64,000 nucleotides of DNA, taken from the NCBI GenBank assembly GCA_022315425.1, contig JAIUPT010000021.1, forward strand, positions 62,001 to 126,000. The letters run 5' to 3'. The notes beneath the pieces were generated by a model. It was not told where the DNA came from. It saw only the letters and a list, made by a program, of their open reading frames with translations, and ran no database searches. This stretch comes from Pseudevernia furfuracea. Lineage: Eukaryota; Ascomycota; Lecanoromycetes; Lecanorales; Parmeliaceae. Below, one piece after another: positions 1 through 13,005 of the stretch (positions are counted from its first letter, which is position 1; every line of letters starts with the position of its first letter). Both the position numbers and the translations under genes were made by a program.

Positions 1-420
1 TGCCTTCTAAGATCACATTTTGCAAAGTCCGTTTGATACTAGAATTATCAAGTAGTACCTACCGAGGTACTGTAGAAACTAGAAACACGCCTCCGCGTTC
101 CATCACCAGATTTAAAGTTTGAACAACCTCTCTGCACAAAGCAACATCGGTTTCTTCAGACTCTGGTACTCGTGAATAAGAAGACACGACAATTTGTCTA
201 ATCGCGTGTAAAGATTCCTGATGGTTTGATGGCGGGCAGATTCACGTGAGCGCAACAGCCATATGGAACGGTCCTCCTCGAGCGAGATCCCAGGCAATAA
301 ATGGTACCATCGTCGTCCAGATACATGCTGTTTTCTCCATAAAAGCTGTATGATGAGGCCAAGCAGCAGCCTGTACAGACAGAGAGCCCGTTCTTTAGGA
401 AAAGGCTGAGGACTCCTACA
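1..420. other. left edge, upstream of sepH
   Basis: No gene supported. Short open frames occur on the minus strand but have no recognisable motif or splice structure. The segment probably holds the promoter and leader of the kinase gene that starts at 421. Confidence 0.4.
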
Positions 421-3400
421 ATGGTCTCCCGCAACCCCTTAGGGGGGGACCCTACCATAGATACCCATCAAGGAAACACAGATCACCTACCAAGCAAAAA
501 CGTCGTAAAGGAAACGCAGAGGGAACTCAATGGCCTTGAAAGTACCAAACAGTCCAAGAATGAGGAACAAACACCCAACAGAGCTCAAGATGTTGCCGAG
601 CTCAAAGATTATGTACGCATCGCTGGACCAAATTTGAGGCATCTGATTTCTGATTCGATCCTAGCAACTTGGTGACTGTCTGGGCAAAGGCGCTTTCGGA
701 TCCGTCTTCAGAGCGCTGAACATGGGGACTGGGGAGACCGTGGCTGTAAAGCAGGTCAAACTGGCTGATCTACCAAAAAGCGAGTTACGAGTTATCACAG
801 TACGTTTTCAGCCTTCCGGCATTGGATCTTCATGCTAATGCGATTTCTTCGTGACACAGCTTGAGATCGACCTCCTCAAGAACTTAGATGTACGCTCTAC
901 ACTCAATCGTCCGGCAAGACCGCTAATGGACTTTCCAGCACCCAAACATTGTCAAGTATCGTGGGTTCGTTAAGTCGGCAGAGTCACTCAATATTATCCT
1001 GGAGTACGTGGTCTAGCCTACTATGGCCTGTTGACGGATAGTGCTAATCGGCTGTCCATCAGGTACTGTGAAAACGGATCTTTGCATTCGATTTCAAAGA
1101 ATTTTGGCAAGTTCCCGGAGAATCTAGTGGGCATCTACATGTCCCAAGTACTCCATGGACTGCTTTACCTCCATGAGCAGGGTGTTATACATCGCGACAT
1201 CAAGGGGGCCAACATCCTCACAACAAAGCAAGGTCTTGTGAAGCTTGCAGACTTCGGGGTCGCCACAAGAACGACAACTTTCCATGAATCTAGCGTGGTC
1301 GGTACACCTTATTGGATGGCTCCGGAAGTGATTGAGCTGTCGGGTGCTACCACAGCGTCCGATATATGGAGTCTGGGATGTACAGTAATAGAGCTCTTGG
1401 ACGGAAAGCCTCCCTACCACAAATTGCAGCCCATGCACGCTCTATTCCGCATTGTGAACGACGATCATCCTCCCCTTCCAGAGGGGGCATCTCCAGTGCG
1501 TCAAAGAATTAGAAGGGAATGAGGAATAAGAAGGCTAATCTGGTGACAGATTGTACGCGATTTCTTGATGCAATGTTTTCAAAAAGATCCAAATCTTAGG
1601 GTTTCTGCACGAAAGCTGTTGAAGCATCCTTGGATCGTCAACGCGAAGAGATCTGATGCCGTGGTACCCAAGAAGCCCACGGAGTATGACGAAGCTGTGA
1701 AAAGCGTCCAGCAATGGAATGAAGCCTTAAAGTCTCCAAATGCGGGATCATTACGGCGGACCTCACGGCCGATGTCCTCCAGTCCAATACCTGGACGGCG
1801 GGAAACCAACCATCCAGCTATAACGCCCGTCCGAGGTCCGCTCAATCTTGCAAAGCCTCGAGTCAACACGGAGCAGTTTAGGTCGCCCAACAACACAGCC
1901 GACGATAATTGGGACGATGATTTTGCTTCCGCGATCTCGCCCAGCGCTTTGCAACTTCCCCATCTGAGGCCACATGATAATTTTGGGGGCTTGCTATCTT
2001 CAGAAAAGCTCAAAGCCTTCGCTTCTTTTGAGACTGTGACGGAAGAGGCAAATTGGGACGATAATTTTGAGGGGGATCTTACTGTGAAGAGTCCTCTTCA
2101 GCTGACCGAACCCGATCCACTAGACACCATTCGCCCCTACAATTCGAGGCGCCCAAACACTTCGCAACCCAGAGTCACCAGTTCGAACAAGTCTCCACCT
2201 TTGAAAGTTTCTCCGGCCGTTTCCCGCCGCGTCATGGCCGCACCAGCTGTACATCAAAAACAGTCTGCGGCCAAACCAAAAATAGTCTTGCCAACAGCCA
2301 AGTCCTACACTGAAAGCTCAGAAGATGACTTTTCGGATCTCATAGCACATGAAACTGCATTTGAAGGTGGAATTGTGAAGAACAAGGTAGGACATACCGT
2401 TCTCCACTGGGTTCTCTAGAATTGCTAATAGTGTACCGCAGCACAACAATGCACTGTCACCTAGACTATTCCACCCCTCAGACATGACCTCTCTGATCCA
2501 TTCCATGCAACCGCCAAAGCCCGGTGGTAGCCTACGTCGCCCTCCAACAATATCGAGACAACCTCTCATGCGGAGAACAAGATCTTCGGTAGAGATTCAA
2601 AGATATGCTGAAGACGACCACGACGAGGACTACTCAGACATATTTGGTAAAGGAAACGCTGTCCTCGACAAGCCAGAAAGTGAGAGGGGCTCAGATGAAG
2701 GCACTTTGATGCTGACTTCGAAGCTGTCGAACAACTCATGGCTCGGGGACGATGACGATGACGACGATGACCCTTTCGCTCAGTTAGAAGAGGGCTTCGA
2801 TGAGATGGACCTCGAAGCGAATGTCGCTCGAGATAAGTATGCAAGATTGTGTACTCAAGTCGAGGGTCTTGTAGGCTCTCTCAAAGTCTCCCAGGCGGAC
2901 GACATGCTCGCAGACTTGTCAGAGCAACTGCTCGAGGTGCTTTCCGACTTGCCTGATACCAAGAGTGTCATAATCAGTGCTCATGGTATGCTTCCTATCT
3001 TGGAAATCTTAGAGAATTGTCGGCATCGCGACGTTATTTTCAACCTTCTAAAGATAGTGAACGTCATCATTTTCAATGACGTTGAAATTCAGGAAAACCT
3101 ATGTTTCGTCGGAGGCATACCTATCATCACCAAATTTGCGTCGCGGAAGTATTCAAGTGAGATTAGGCTAGAAGCAGCAGCCTTTGTACGTCAAATGTTC
3201 CAGACATCGACCTTGACACTACAAATGTTTGTTAGTGCAGGAGGGCTCAAGGTTTTAGTTGAATTCCTCGAAGAAGACTATGAAGAGGAGCGTGACCTGG
3301 TTCTCATTGGGGTAAATGGTATCTGGAGCGTGTTCGAGCTTCAGGGTCCTACCCCGAAGAATGACTTCTGCCGCATCCTTTCTCGAAATTCTGTTCTAGA

Positions 3401-4929
3401 TCCTCTGTCACTGGTTTTGAGTAAGGTGCTCGATGAGGAGGATGAGCTGGCCGAGCTCTGTGAAGGTCGAATCGCAAATATATTCTTCCTCTTCTCGCAA
3501 GCCGAGAACCACGTAAAGGAGTTGATTGCAGAGAGGACAGTTCTACACCGTACTGCGACACACCGGTCTCGTGGACAGGATTTCGCTGACAGGTCTGCAG
3601 GTGTTCTCAAAGAGTTGAAACGGATGTCGCCAAATCATCAAATCACAATGCTAAAGTTCATCAAAAACCTCTCAATGCTTTCGACAACGCTGGACTCGCT
3701 ACAGAACTCCAATGCAATAGACGTTCTTACTGACCTGCTGCGCAACAGTTCCAAAGAGCCTCATTCGAGAGAAGTCTCGAACCAAATACTCAATACAATC
3801 TACAATCTGTGTCGGCTAAACAAATCGAGGCAGGAGGATGCTGCCCTCAATGGAATTATTCCAGTACTTCAGCGCATCATTAAGACAAAGGGACCACTCA
3901 AGGAATTTGCTCTGCCTGTACTCTGCGATATGGCGCATTCTGGTAAAGTGGGGAGGCGTGAATTGTGGAGGAACAAAGGGCTCGCATTCTACATCTCCCT
4001 CCTTGCGGATGAATACTGGCAGGTGACAGCCCTCGACGCGATCTTCATCTGGTAGGTGCTGTTGTGCAGAGTACGCGTCGAAATTGCATACTGAAAATTC
4101 CAGGCTTCAAGAAGAGACAGCTAAAGTAGAAGAGCACCTTCTGGATGGAACCTTTACCTCTGGTATCATCAAATGTTTTACTACTTCAAAAGCAAATGCT
4201 TTTGAGAACCTTTTGGAGCCCTTGCAGAAACTTTTGCGACTGAGTCCACCAGTTGCGCTCAATTTAGCCCACCCTGACCTCTTTCACCGCATTCTGCGCA
4301 AACTCCAGTCAAACAAGGCAGTGGTCCGGCTCAATCTTCTGCGAATAATCCGCAGCATTTGTGATGCCAGTGAGGAGCAAGGAGCTCTTATCAGTAGATA
4401 CGGCCTTGAAGAGACCATTCAACGACTGGCAGAGAATGACGGAGCCGTGTTGGTGCGAAACATGGCGGGTGAGCTTATCAAATCGAGTGAGATGAACGAT
4501 AAGCTAGGTATGAGTGGAAGCAAACGTCGACCGGGAAGGCGCTCTAGTTCCTCGACCACGCCGCCGAGCTTACTGACCAGCTATTCGATGCCTTCAACGC
4601 CAACGAGCAATCGCTCGGCACATGCAACAAATTACTCTACTGGACGAGATGTTAGACAAAGGAGCGCCATCAACGGCGCTGTGCCGTATAGATCGGCGAG
4701 CAGAGAGGGGAGCGGTGCCAGCGCCCTGCCGGTCATTGTGAATGGGTCCGGGTCTGTTGCAAAAAGTCGACTTCCTCGTACCACTTCGACCCGGCCGCCA
4801 CGACAGCAGGCAGTGGTGTCCCCGAAGAAGGGGGAGAACGTGGTACCCAACAGTGCGACACAGGATGCTGCTCAGATGCCTGCTCCACATTCAAGAAGGC
4901 GGAGGCGCATTAGCGGTGATACACGGTAA
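421..4929 (+). CDS. sepH: Septation initiation network Ser/Thr kinase, SepH/Cdc7 type
   Basis: Predicted protein of 1375 aa from eight exons (421-612, 665-799, 860-889, 939-1003, 1063-1495, 1550-2386, 2442-4051, 4104-4929); all junctions keep frame. The kinase domain covers roughly residues 60-315, with a glycine loop (GKGAFGSVF), the VAVKQVKL lysine, the catalytic loop HRDIKGANIL, DFGVA and the activation segment GTPYWMAPEV. A disordered Ser/Pro-rich linker and an acidic run (DDDDDDDD near 2750) follow, then a helical armadillo-like region rich in Leu/Ile and a basic Ser-rich tail. In Aspergillus and fission yeast this kinase acts at the spindle pole body to trigger septum formation after mitosis. 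The full-length layout matches SepH rather than a generic MAP3K. Exon 3 is only 30 nt. Confidence 0.93.
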
Positions 4930-5602
4930 AGATGATGGAAATGCATTTACGGGTTAAGGGAACGATGGAAGCAAGGTTGGACATAGGTCAGGACGTATGC
5001 ATTGCATTGGCGTCGGTTCTCCGAAGATGCTAGACGTGCAAATGGCATGTCGAGTCGCACATGCAGCATCTCTGCGGCCCAACTCATTCTATACCTTCAG
5101 CTGAATGGAGTATCAAGTAATTGTAGGAGAATCAATGGAATGAATGTCTGTGTACGGCGAGCATACAGCAGCATGAGTGAAGCTTTCAAACATTGTAATA
5201 CATGTTCAGTATCCAAGCTAGCCCACATCTTTCTCGAGGGTCACGTACCTTAAGTACCTTACCGAGTAGCCGGCCAACTCAAAGCATGCCAATTGCCATT
5301 AGGATATACTTTAGGCCAATAGGCCAGCGGAAGTCATCAAGGTTTCAAATACCTGACGTTAGCGATTTACGATACTAGTATTCAAGGTATTTTTCGGTTT
5401 TGTAAGGTAGCCAGGATATGCCGTCATTTCCCAAACCGGATTCGAGTTAGCGTTGACAAGTCAAATCCAACTTCATCTCCCGTCCAGCTCAATAATTCCC
5501 TCCTCCCAAATAAAACATTATCCAACTTCATAACAATCCAAAATCAATCACCCACTCACTCACTCATCAAGAAATCCAATTCGCATCAAACCCTCGGTCA
5601 CT
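4930..5602. other. intergenic, promoter of the 5603 gene
   Basis: No gene seen. The second half is CT-rich with CAAT and TCACTCA runs (5460-5600), as is common in leaders of highly expressed fungal genes. Confidence 0.4.
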
Positions 5603-6379
5603 ATGGCAACCCTTCACTGTAAGTCAACCTGCCACTTGTCTTAGCATAATGTATCGCCTGCATCACTGGCTATCCTTTTCTTGCCTACTACCATGAGCAC
5701 CGCGACCCCATGAGCCTTCGAGTCTCCCATCATCATTCTCTTCATGCACCGTCCAATCACCAATTTGAATTGTTTTACCTACTCTCCCTCAACTCCGCCA
5801 CCTTCCATACACCTCTCACGCCTCCCCTTAATCAAGCCTCTAAGAACCATGATTCAACTAACACCTTTTTGCAGACCTCCCCCCGGTCAAGCCTTCAGCC
5901 ATCGCTCTCGGCACTATCTTCAACCACGCAGCTTCCCTTGCCATCCTCGCACCTGTCTTTGGTGACACTTATCACCGGGCCCAAGCCGCAAACTCTAAGG
6001 AGGAGTTCCTCAAGTCCAAGGAGGCCGCTGGTGCCGCCGCTGCGTGGGGGTCATCCCTAGTCGGTAGCGCTATTCAGTCTTACGGTGTTGGCGCCTTGAT
6101 CAACGCTACTGGCACGCTGAGCTATAAAGGTGCCGCGTATCTGGGTAGTTTGATCTTCATGGCCAGCTCTGCCCCGAGCGTATGTGACACACCTTTTTAC
6201 GACCTCTCGGAGGAGATGGGCTAGGCTAACATCGCAATGGATAGTTCATCTCTCAAGTCTTCACCGAGAAGCGTCCTCTCGACACTGTTGCAGTGGGAGC
6301 CCTTGCCCGTGTCTTCGAGACTGTCGGTCTCAGCCTGTTCCTTACCTACTGGGGAACCCACACCAACCCCTTCGACTAA
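5603..6379 (+). CDS. Small membrane protein, DUF1761-like
   Basis: Three exons (5603-5618, 5875-6179, 6245-6379) give 151 aa. The first exon is only 16 nt, followed by a 256-nt intron, long for this window. The product starts MATLHYLPPVKPSAIALG and holds about four hydrophobic segments, with small residues (Ala, Gly, Ser) packed through the middle, ending in a short polar tail (THTNPFD). The pattern resembles fungal DUF1761 proteins, which are small integral membrane proteins without an assigned function. The family call is from general resemblance only. Splice signals are good: GTAAGT and GTATGT donors. Confidence 0.7.
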
Positions 6380-7275
6380 ACGTATCGATTTGAATGCAGA
6401 ACTTAGGCCGCCTATGAGAAGTCTAAATCAGCAACGAACGGCAAAGATAGAATACGAAACAAGGGGGTGAGATAGTATGGTTTCTCTAGCTGGACGAAAA
6501 TTGTGCTTCTGATGGCGTGGCTACGGGTGATGTTGTAGTAGTTTTGAGTGTATCAACAACAACTTTATTGAGAACCTAGCAAACTGCTCTGCTCTACATC
6601 TCGAATTCATCTCTGCTTGATCTGATAGCTACCACTATTACTGATGCTTTTGTATGCCAGAAGTCTTCTACTCGTCATTTCAGGGCACTAGCCAGCTGGA
6701 AAAAGAGATAATTGCATTCAAGGTGATTTTGTACGACTGCACACTCCCCTTTCCTCTGAATCGGAAAGTTTTGTTTATGGTTCAATTGAATGTCCACTTG
6801 AAGAAATCCGTGAATCGTTTCTTCTCCGCAGCCTACATGCTGTCACAGCTGACTGAAGACTGAAGTTCATCATTGTCTACTCCCTCCTTTCTGTGCGGTT
6901 AGCGATTTTCGTTCTTCCCTGAGTCCATCGTAGAAGCATGGATGAAGTCTGTTGGGTACCTTTATAGATGATCCGGGACTTGAAAGCTATCGTCCCGGTC
7001 TCGTGGATATTAATGGGAGATCTTTGGATGACCGCTTTTTGGAGGAATAGCTCTGACATGGAACAAACGACTATGTTGGAGTTCGTTGCTTTATGAACAT
7101 CAAGTTACCCTGTCCCATTCCTTGGCAGTCTTTTCGCGGTTCTAACTGTCAGAGCTCTGCTGCATGCTGGCTAAATTGATGCTTGGGGTAATGGTAAAAC
7201 ATTTAACTACCCCACACCAGAAGATTGGCGACAAGCTCGTACATCTTATCATGCCGCGACGAACCTCAAAATTCA
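6380..7275. other. intergenic between convergent genes
   Basis: Holds the 3' ends of the 5603 gene (+) and the RING-like gene (-). Only short unrelated open frames; no gene, repeat or RNA gene recognised. Confidence 0.4.
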
Positions 7276-9474
7276 TCAACGATTAGCACGGCGGCGGGGA
7301 CCCGAAGCCTGCGATTCCATAACGGGAACCCTGCCACGGTTTTGTGGCGCACGGGGATCCTGTACCAACAAAAGGTTTTCCCCAGTGGTAGAAGAGTAAG
7401 GTCTCATCTCGCCATTCACGGGTGTTGGACCGGAGTCGAAAGAATTGTTGCGACGGAACATTTCGGTATTGGGTCCATCTAGAGAAGGCAGAGAGCTGCT
7501 ATAGGCCGGCTGGCGCGTAGAAAAATGAGTGCTTGCACCAAGACGCTGGTGCCCTGGAATAGCGATCACAAGCTGCTGGCGGTGAGAGCTGGAGTTGACC
7601 GATCGATGGCCGGTCTGGCAGCTGCTGCTACGCACATGACTGGAAAGGCCGATACCCTGGTCGGAAGAATACCGGCCGGTAAAGGACGGCGTCCTCGACA
7701 AAGTAATGCGATCTTCTATATTTGGAGACAGATTGTGATTGCGTGAACGAGCTGGCGACTTAAGCTGAGATTGCACGGCGAGTGCTGACTGTCCTGTATG
7801 GTACAATGATGATCCGTCGCTACTGACTGACTGATAGCTGCGGTTGCTTGGATCGATTGTGCGATCTCCAAGGTCAATCGGGAATATGAGGCTTCCTTGG
7901 TGGTAGCTCATAGAACGACGCGGAGGCGGCTGGCCAGTGGAAGGCAGTGATGAGCTAGGCGAGGTGTGATTTCCTGAGCGTTCGGTATCAAAAGATTCTG
8001 GTGGTGGCTGCCAGCCGCCTCGCGCATAGACAGATCCTGCGTTACCCGTGCTGGCATAGGGAGACTGACGATGTTCTACATGTGACTGCCCATCATTGGT
8101 CCTAGCCCCTGCCCATGACGTGTTGGATGGCTCCATCGAAGGATCAGGCGCAAGCATTAAACGGCTGAGACCACCTTGAGAAGGGTGCCGCTGGGGCGTG
8201 ATAGGTGCTCGTTGAAAGTGTGCTGCGTTGACATGTCCGTCCCGGGAGTTCGGACCATGCATGCCAGAAGATGGAACCCTAGCTGTATAGACAAAGGGTT
8301 GCTGCATGGGAACGGGTGGAGGCGGCATTTGATCTCTGCTTCGACATTTTTCGAATTCTCCATGAGGTGCATACTCAGCCTGATGTTCGGTATCGCTCCG
8401 TGAATCTACACGCTTCCTCTTCGTGGAGGAACCATCTTGCCGCATCGAGTCCTGCTGCGTGATGTAGCTACGGCCTTGGAAGATGCCAGCCCCTTGATTC
8501 AAGCTGTCGAGATCAGCGGCACTCCCCCGGGCAAGGCGTGAACCTCCGTCTAGAAGAGAAGACTTCTGCCCCGCGGGCTTGAGGTCCATCCTGTGATACT
8601 GGGAGCGCATATCTTCCTGCTGTTGAGGGCGTAGATCCTCGGTTAGGCTGACACCCGCAAGCTTCAACGTCGTTTCAATGGACGAGACATCTTCGCCTAA
8701 GGCCAGGAGCCTCCGTCCTGTGGATAACAGCTCACTGAAAAGCAAGCTCAGTACCTTGTAACAGAGTCGTAGGCACATGCATCGCAGTACTTACTCTCGT
8801 AAAGGAGCAACACTGCTTAGGGAGCGTACTATCTCTGGCTTCTTATCCTCCCAACGCTTGAGCGCCTTCGTTAAACCCATGAGCTTCTCTTGTGTTTTCG
8901 TTCCGGAACGTAACAGAGAAAGGTACTGAAACTTTTTGATGGTCAGCCACTGCAGACCACGTCAAATCCAGGTTGATCCACCCACTCGTAATGCTTCAAG
9001 CCCGGGGTCCCCACCACTAAGCTGAATTGGGGGCGTTTGGAAGTAGACATCTGGGATGTTGTCGTCGTATTGGCCCTTCGAGGTCCCGTTGATAAAGAAG
9101 AGCGCCTTGTCCGAGTGGTCGTCCTTCTCAATGGAACAGAGAGGACACGGCGCTCGAGGAACCTCATGAATAGAATGGAACGGTGCGCCTTCAACTCTGC
9201 CGTATTAGGTCCATCTATACAAGACTCTGTTGCGCTAGCAGAGCACAGACTTACCTTCACCTGGAAGATGCTTTCCGCAAGTGAGATGGGCACATTCAGT
9301 GAGCCAAAGCTTGGTGATTTTGCTATTGTGAGGGTCCTCGTCGTCTCTGCGCAGGCCATTGTTCCGGTCCTCATCGGCGTATATAGTCGAGAGTGTCTCC
9401 TGGCAGATGGTGCAGCTGAGCACAATGTCGGCAGGCGAAAACCGAAAGCTCGTGCTCTCTTGAGAAACTGACAT
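7276..9474 (-). CDS. RING-like zinc finger protein with long disordered tail
   Basis: The N-terminal third carries a RING-like cysteine pattern: CTIC, about 30 residues, then CAHLTCGKH, then CPLC about 25 residues later, split by an intron near 9200-9260. A helical stretch follows (FQYLSLLRSGTKTQEKL...), then another intron near 8740-8800 (donor GTAAGT) and a Ser/Pro/Gln-rich disordered tail of about 480 residues with a basic stretch (TKRKRVDSR). The start is the ATG at 9474; an upstream TTG frame is ignored. RING plus helix plus Ser-rich tail is also the plan of HEI10/Zip3-type meiotic SUMO or ubiquitin ligases, but I cannot assign it. The junction near 8940-8975 is unclear: a TGA sits in the main frame, and removing it needs a very short intron (about 36 nt) or another donor. 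Confidence 0.65.
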
Positions 9475-10159
9475 TATCGGCCTGAGAAAAAGCACAGCCA
9501 AGAAGGTACAGCATTAATTTAAGCGCACGACTATCAAGGTGGACACCTCTTCCAGTACTTCAAAATTTCGAGAGGGGGCTCGGGCTGGTTGTTTGTCCTG
9601 ATGTTATCGATGTTAATTAGGCCCGGAGATTGTTGTTTATGGAGACCCACGTTCCCTTTGGACAACATCGTGTATTCTAGATGCAAAGCAAGGCCATTCA
9701 GAGTTTCAACATCTCGTTCAGTGCAAGAGAGATTGGACTCCGACTGTGTCACGCTTGAGAGGTATGGACTTTGGAATAGGTACACTATGGCTACAGACGA
9801 GTGGGGTACATGTCCGCAAAGCCAAGTCAAGTCCAAACAGTGTCACCTTGGAGGATTGTGCTCGAACGCAGGGACCAAGAAGTCCCCCCTGCATGCTAAT
9901 GGAGTGGTAATAGTCAACATTTGTTTCAAGGGATAGAAGTAATGTCTGTCACAAAGAAAGATAGAGCAAGGTGATAGATAGGACAACGAAACTGTAGCGC
10001 CTGTTACCAGTGCTTATAACATACAGCCTCGACGCTCAATCGAATAGAAAAACCAATCAACGACCCCTCTCGCATGCGGCCGTCATACAAAAGTCCGACA
10101 AGGGTACCTGTTTACAAGGTCCGTCAGCAGCTGCTCTCGGAGTATACGTTTCATTTGAC
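9475..10159. other. intergenic
   Basis: Upstream of the RING-like gene and downstream of the complex I gene, both minus. A 115-codon plus-strand frame here (9589-9936) has no motif and looks like chance. Confidence 0.35.
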
Positions 10160-10797
10160 CTACTCTTCCGGATATCCTTGCTCTCTGTCAGCATCCATGA
10201 CATACTTCCTTCCTCCCACTGGAGATGCTCTGCTCATGCCGCTGGGGAAAGGTGGAAGCCCATCCGGCCCGAAGATACCTGCTGTAACATTCTTGTCTTT
10301 CTCAAAAAAAGCTGCCAGGCCCTTTTGCTCTCCTTCTTGATTCAACTGCACTAATTGCTTTGATCCTGCGTCTCCTATCTGCAACACATTTTCTTTTGGA
10401 TTTACTTTGCTTCCTACAGACAATAACCCTACAACGTCTGCCTGTTTAACCACACTGAGTCGGGGATACCTGCGGCGTATGTCTCGTTTGTAGTACGGGT
10501 TTTCTGCGATGTCGCCGGCTGGTACAGTGACTGGGTCATCATAAGCTTCGGGTGGATTGGCCCCTGGAGGAGGATTGCGATATTGAGGGTTCAGAGGGAC
10601 CCCAGTCGACCTTTCCGGGTCAACAGCAAGAGCTCTCCGAATTCGCTCCCATACACCATGCGACTGGACAGTGTATTTCTACTTGACTCAGCACTGTATC
10701 AGCGAGGGTTTGTGCTAGAACTCACTTTCCAAACCGCGGTAGCCGTTCTCGCCGATTGAAGTTGCCTCGCTGCTCCGGCTCCAGCATTGGTGGCCAT
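10160..10797 (-). CDS. NADH:ubiquinone oxidoreductase (complex I) 21.3 kDa-type accessory subunit
   Basis: Two exons (10797-10726 and 10678-10160) with a 47-nt intron (GTGAGT donor, TAG acceptor) give 196 aa, close to 21 kDa. After a short Ala/Gly/Arg N-terminus suited to mitochondrial import come YTVQSHGVWERIRRALAVDP, VPLNPQYRNPPPG, the YDDPVTVPAGDIAENPYYKR block and RRRYPRLSVV. From memory of the Neurospora subunits these blocks match the fungal 21.3 kDa accessory subunit (NUZM type) of the inner-membrane complex. The subunit name is less sure than the complex I link; fungi have several similar-sized accessory subunits. Confidence 0.7.
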
Positions 10798-11207
10798 GGA
10801 TGCGAAGGGAAAAAAGTCTGATATACGCGAGCTTGGTCAATTCGAGATCCATCTATGAATTTATTGGCCTAAAGGGCGAAGGCTTACTTACTGTCACTGC
10901 TGCTTTCACATTCACCGTCTATGACATATGTTGGCCCTCGGTGTGAGGATAAGCCGATCATGTCTCTTCCGTACGGACGCGATGTCTTCATAAGGACGCG
11001 ACAGGCATTCTCAATTGTACTCTTAAAGCCATGTACCATGTTTACTTCCATACATTTCACATCACTCGGAACAGTCATGGCCTTTTTACATTGAAGAAAG
11101 TACAAGGTTTAAAAAACCCATTGCTCCTCTTGTCCGGAAATTCGTTGGAAATCTATGCAGAGCTTTTGATTGGAGAGAAGGGCATAGAGATAGCCTACAT
11201 AGATATC
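10798..11207. other. intergenic
   Basis: Promoter of the complex I gene and 3' region of the peroxiredoxin gene. An open minus-strand stretch (10884-11105) has no recognisable content. Confidence 0.35.
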
Positions 11208-12335
11208 CTATGCTTGAATTTCTTCATCAAGCTTCTGTGCAGAATCTGCAACTTCAGCTGCGACCTCAGCTTGAGCTTCCTGCCCATCCGCTGTCTGGGG
11301 CTGCTCGACCTCCTGTGCACTCGTTTTTCCTTGTTCCATTTCCTTCTCGACCTTCTCACCTTCCGCTAACTTCTCTACGTTGTCACTAACGTTCTCCCCA
11401 CCGACAATTTTTCGGACGACATCAACGGTAGCAGCAGGACCCTAGTCAAAGATTGAACAGTGAACTCGAACTCACAGACACAGCAGAGCAAAAGACTTAC
11501 ACCTGGACTAACTGCTTCAACTTTCCCGTCTTTGTTGACGACAAAAACGCCTCGGGTGGTTCCACTGGGGGCTTTCTTCATACCGATTGCATTGATGAGG
11601 GTAGCGGCCGGATCGCAGAGTAGGGTATACGGTAGACTCTGTTTAGTCTTGAAAGTGGTATTTGATTTAGGAGAGTCTGTTGAAAGACCGTAAATGGAAT
11701 ATCCAGTTGCTGTAAGAGGCGTGAAATCGTCTCTAAATAAGCACGCCTGAGTAGTGCCTAAGGAAGTGAACTGTATTAATATGTCGAACGTCTCATTTCG
11801 AAAATCACAGGCCGCTAAATGGAGTACATGAAAACGATAGAGGAGCCCGAACTCAAGAACAGTGGAATGCCTACATCCAGGTGTCGACGCTTTGGGATAC
11901 GTAAAGAGGACAATCCCTGATTTGCTTTCGTCCACAAGTTTTTTCAATGTCACCTTCTCGCCATCGTGGGTCTACGCATATTTCAAAGTCAGTATTGCTC
12001 ATTCAAGTCAAGCAACCTGGATTACTGAGACTTGACGTGGACAAGTCTCAAGAGTAGGAGCAAGGTTCTACTCCCGAGCTATAACTTGTGGCTCCTCAAG
12101 GTTTGGGTTAGAACCAGGAAGAAGAACCTCCAACTGTGCGTACCTCGACCTCTCCACCAAAACCATCGATACTTATGGTGTCACCCGCAGCCACTTTGTT
12201 ACCCGTGGCTGCTGAACCATTTGTGGATAAATCGCCCTTCTTACTAGAGGTAGAAGACTTAACAGAGTTGGCTTTCTTCATGGGTGGTGGTGGTGCTGCG
12301 TCCGTGGCTGCTTTGCGTTTGCGCAGCTCTACCAT
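11208..12335 (-). CDS. dot5: Nuclear thiol peroxidase, Dot5/BCP-type peroxiredoxin
   Basis: Four exons. The N-terminus is Lys- and Ala-rich with a basic patch (MVELRKRKAA, PPPPMKKAN) that fits nuclear targeting. The peroxiredoxin core follows: VLFTYPKASTPGC, then TTQACLFRDDF, then GLSTDSPKSN, LLCDPAATLINAIG and TRGVFVVNKDGKV. The pair C-TTQA-C has the five-residue spacing of BCP/Dot5 peroxiredoxins, where the first Cys attacks peroxide and the second resolves the disulfide with thioredoxin. A Glu/Gln/Ala-rich tail of about 55 residues is extra compared with bacterial BCP. A 117-nt intron (11758-11874) interrupts the codon of the peroxidatic cysteine (T|GC). Introns near 12000-12145 and 11450-11505 use GTACGC and GTAAGT donors. 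Confidence 0.9.
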
Positions 12336-13005
12336 CTTGGCTATATGATGAGTGAAGAATGCGGTTGAGACAGAAGATTGATGATTTTGGTCAATCAAGA
12401 GGATTCTGGGGGATGAGGGGGGAGGTAAATGAGGTCCACTATCAACTACTTGAGCGGATCAAGGAAGAAAGTATGGCTCAGCTGGCATTAAGTATCGAAC
12501 GCTCTCAGATCGCCTGCTTCCGATCCCGAATGTTGGATCCATGCTCTTCATGCGTGCGCCACAGACGCAGTAGTATTCGTAGTAAGATGCGGGGGGAACT
12601 TTCAATAGGTAATGTAGTACGTACAGAATACTCTAGGGGAGTAGAGTAAGTCGATACAAATAATACCGCTTCTGAATTTGGCCTATCATGGTCCACGCAG
12701 AAACTGAGAGTGTGATAGGTACGCTCGATACGGTCCTTTTGTCCCCGAGCTTGTCCGGAGAAAATTTCCAGGCAAAGCGAATCTGAGAATGATCCATACA
12801 TAGCGCACAACAATAATACATCTCTTCACCACAAATACAACTCATAATCCTATTCACTCGTAGCCATCAAATCACACTCCTGATGAGTTCAACATAATCT
12901 AAACCCTAGTCGAAGCCATCCCGATACCACCAGTATCCGTATCAGACTTGCATTGCCTCCATATACTCTCACCTACCGCGCCCTTCCACCTCGAATACTC
13001 AGAGA
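12336..13005. other. divergent promoter region
   Basis: Lies between the start of the peroxiredoxin gene (-) and the PRELI-domain gene (+), so it likely holds both promoters. No coding feature supported. Confidence 0.4.

Noticed and set aside
9589..9936. 115-codon plus-strand frame
   Set aside because: No motif, odd composition and no splice context; likely chance.
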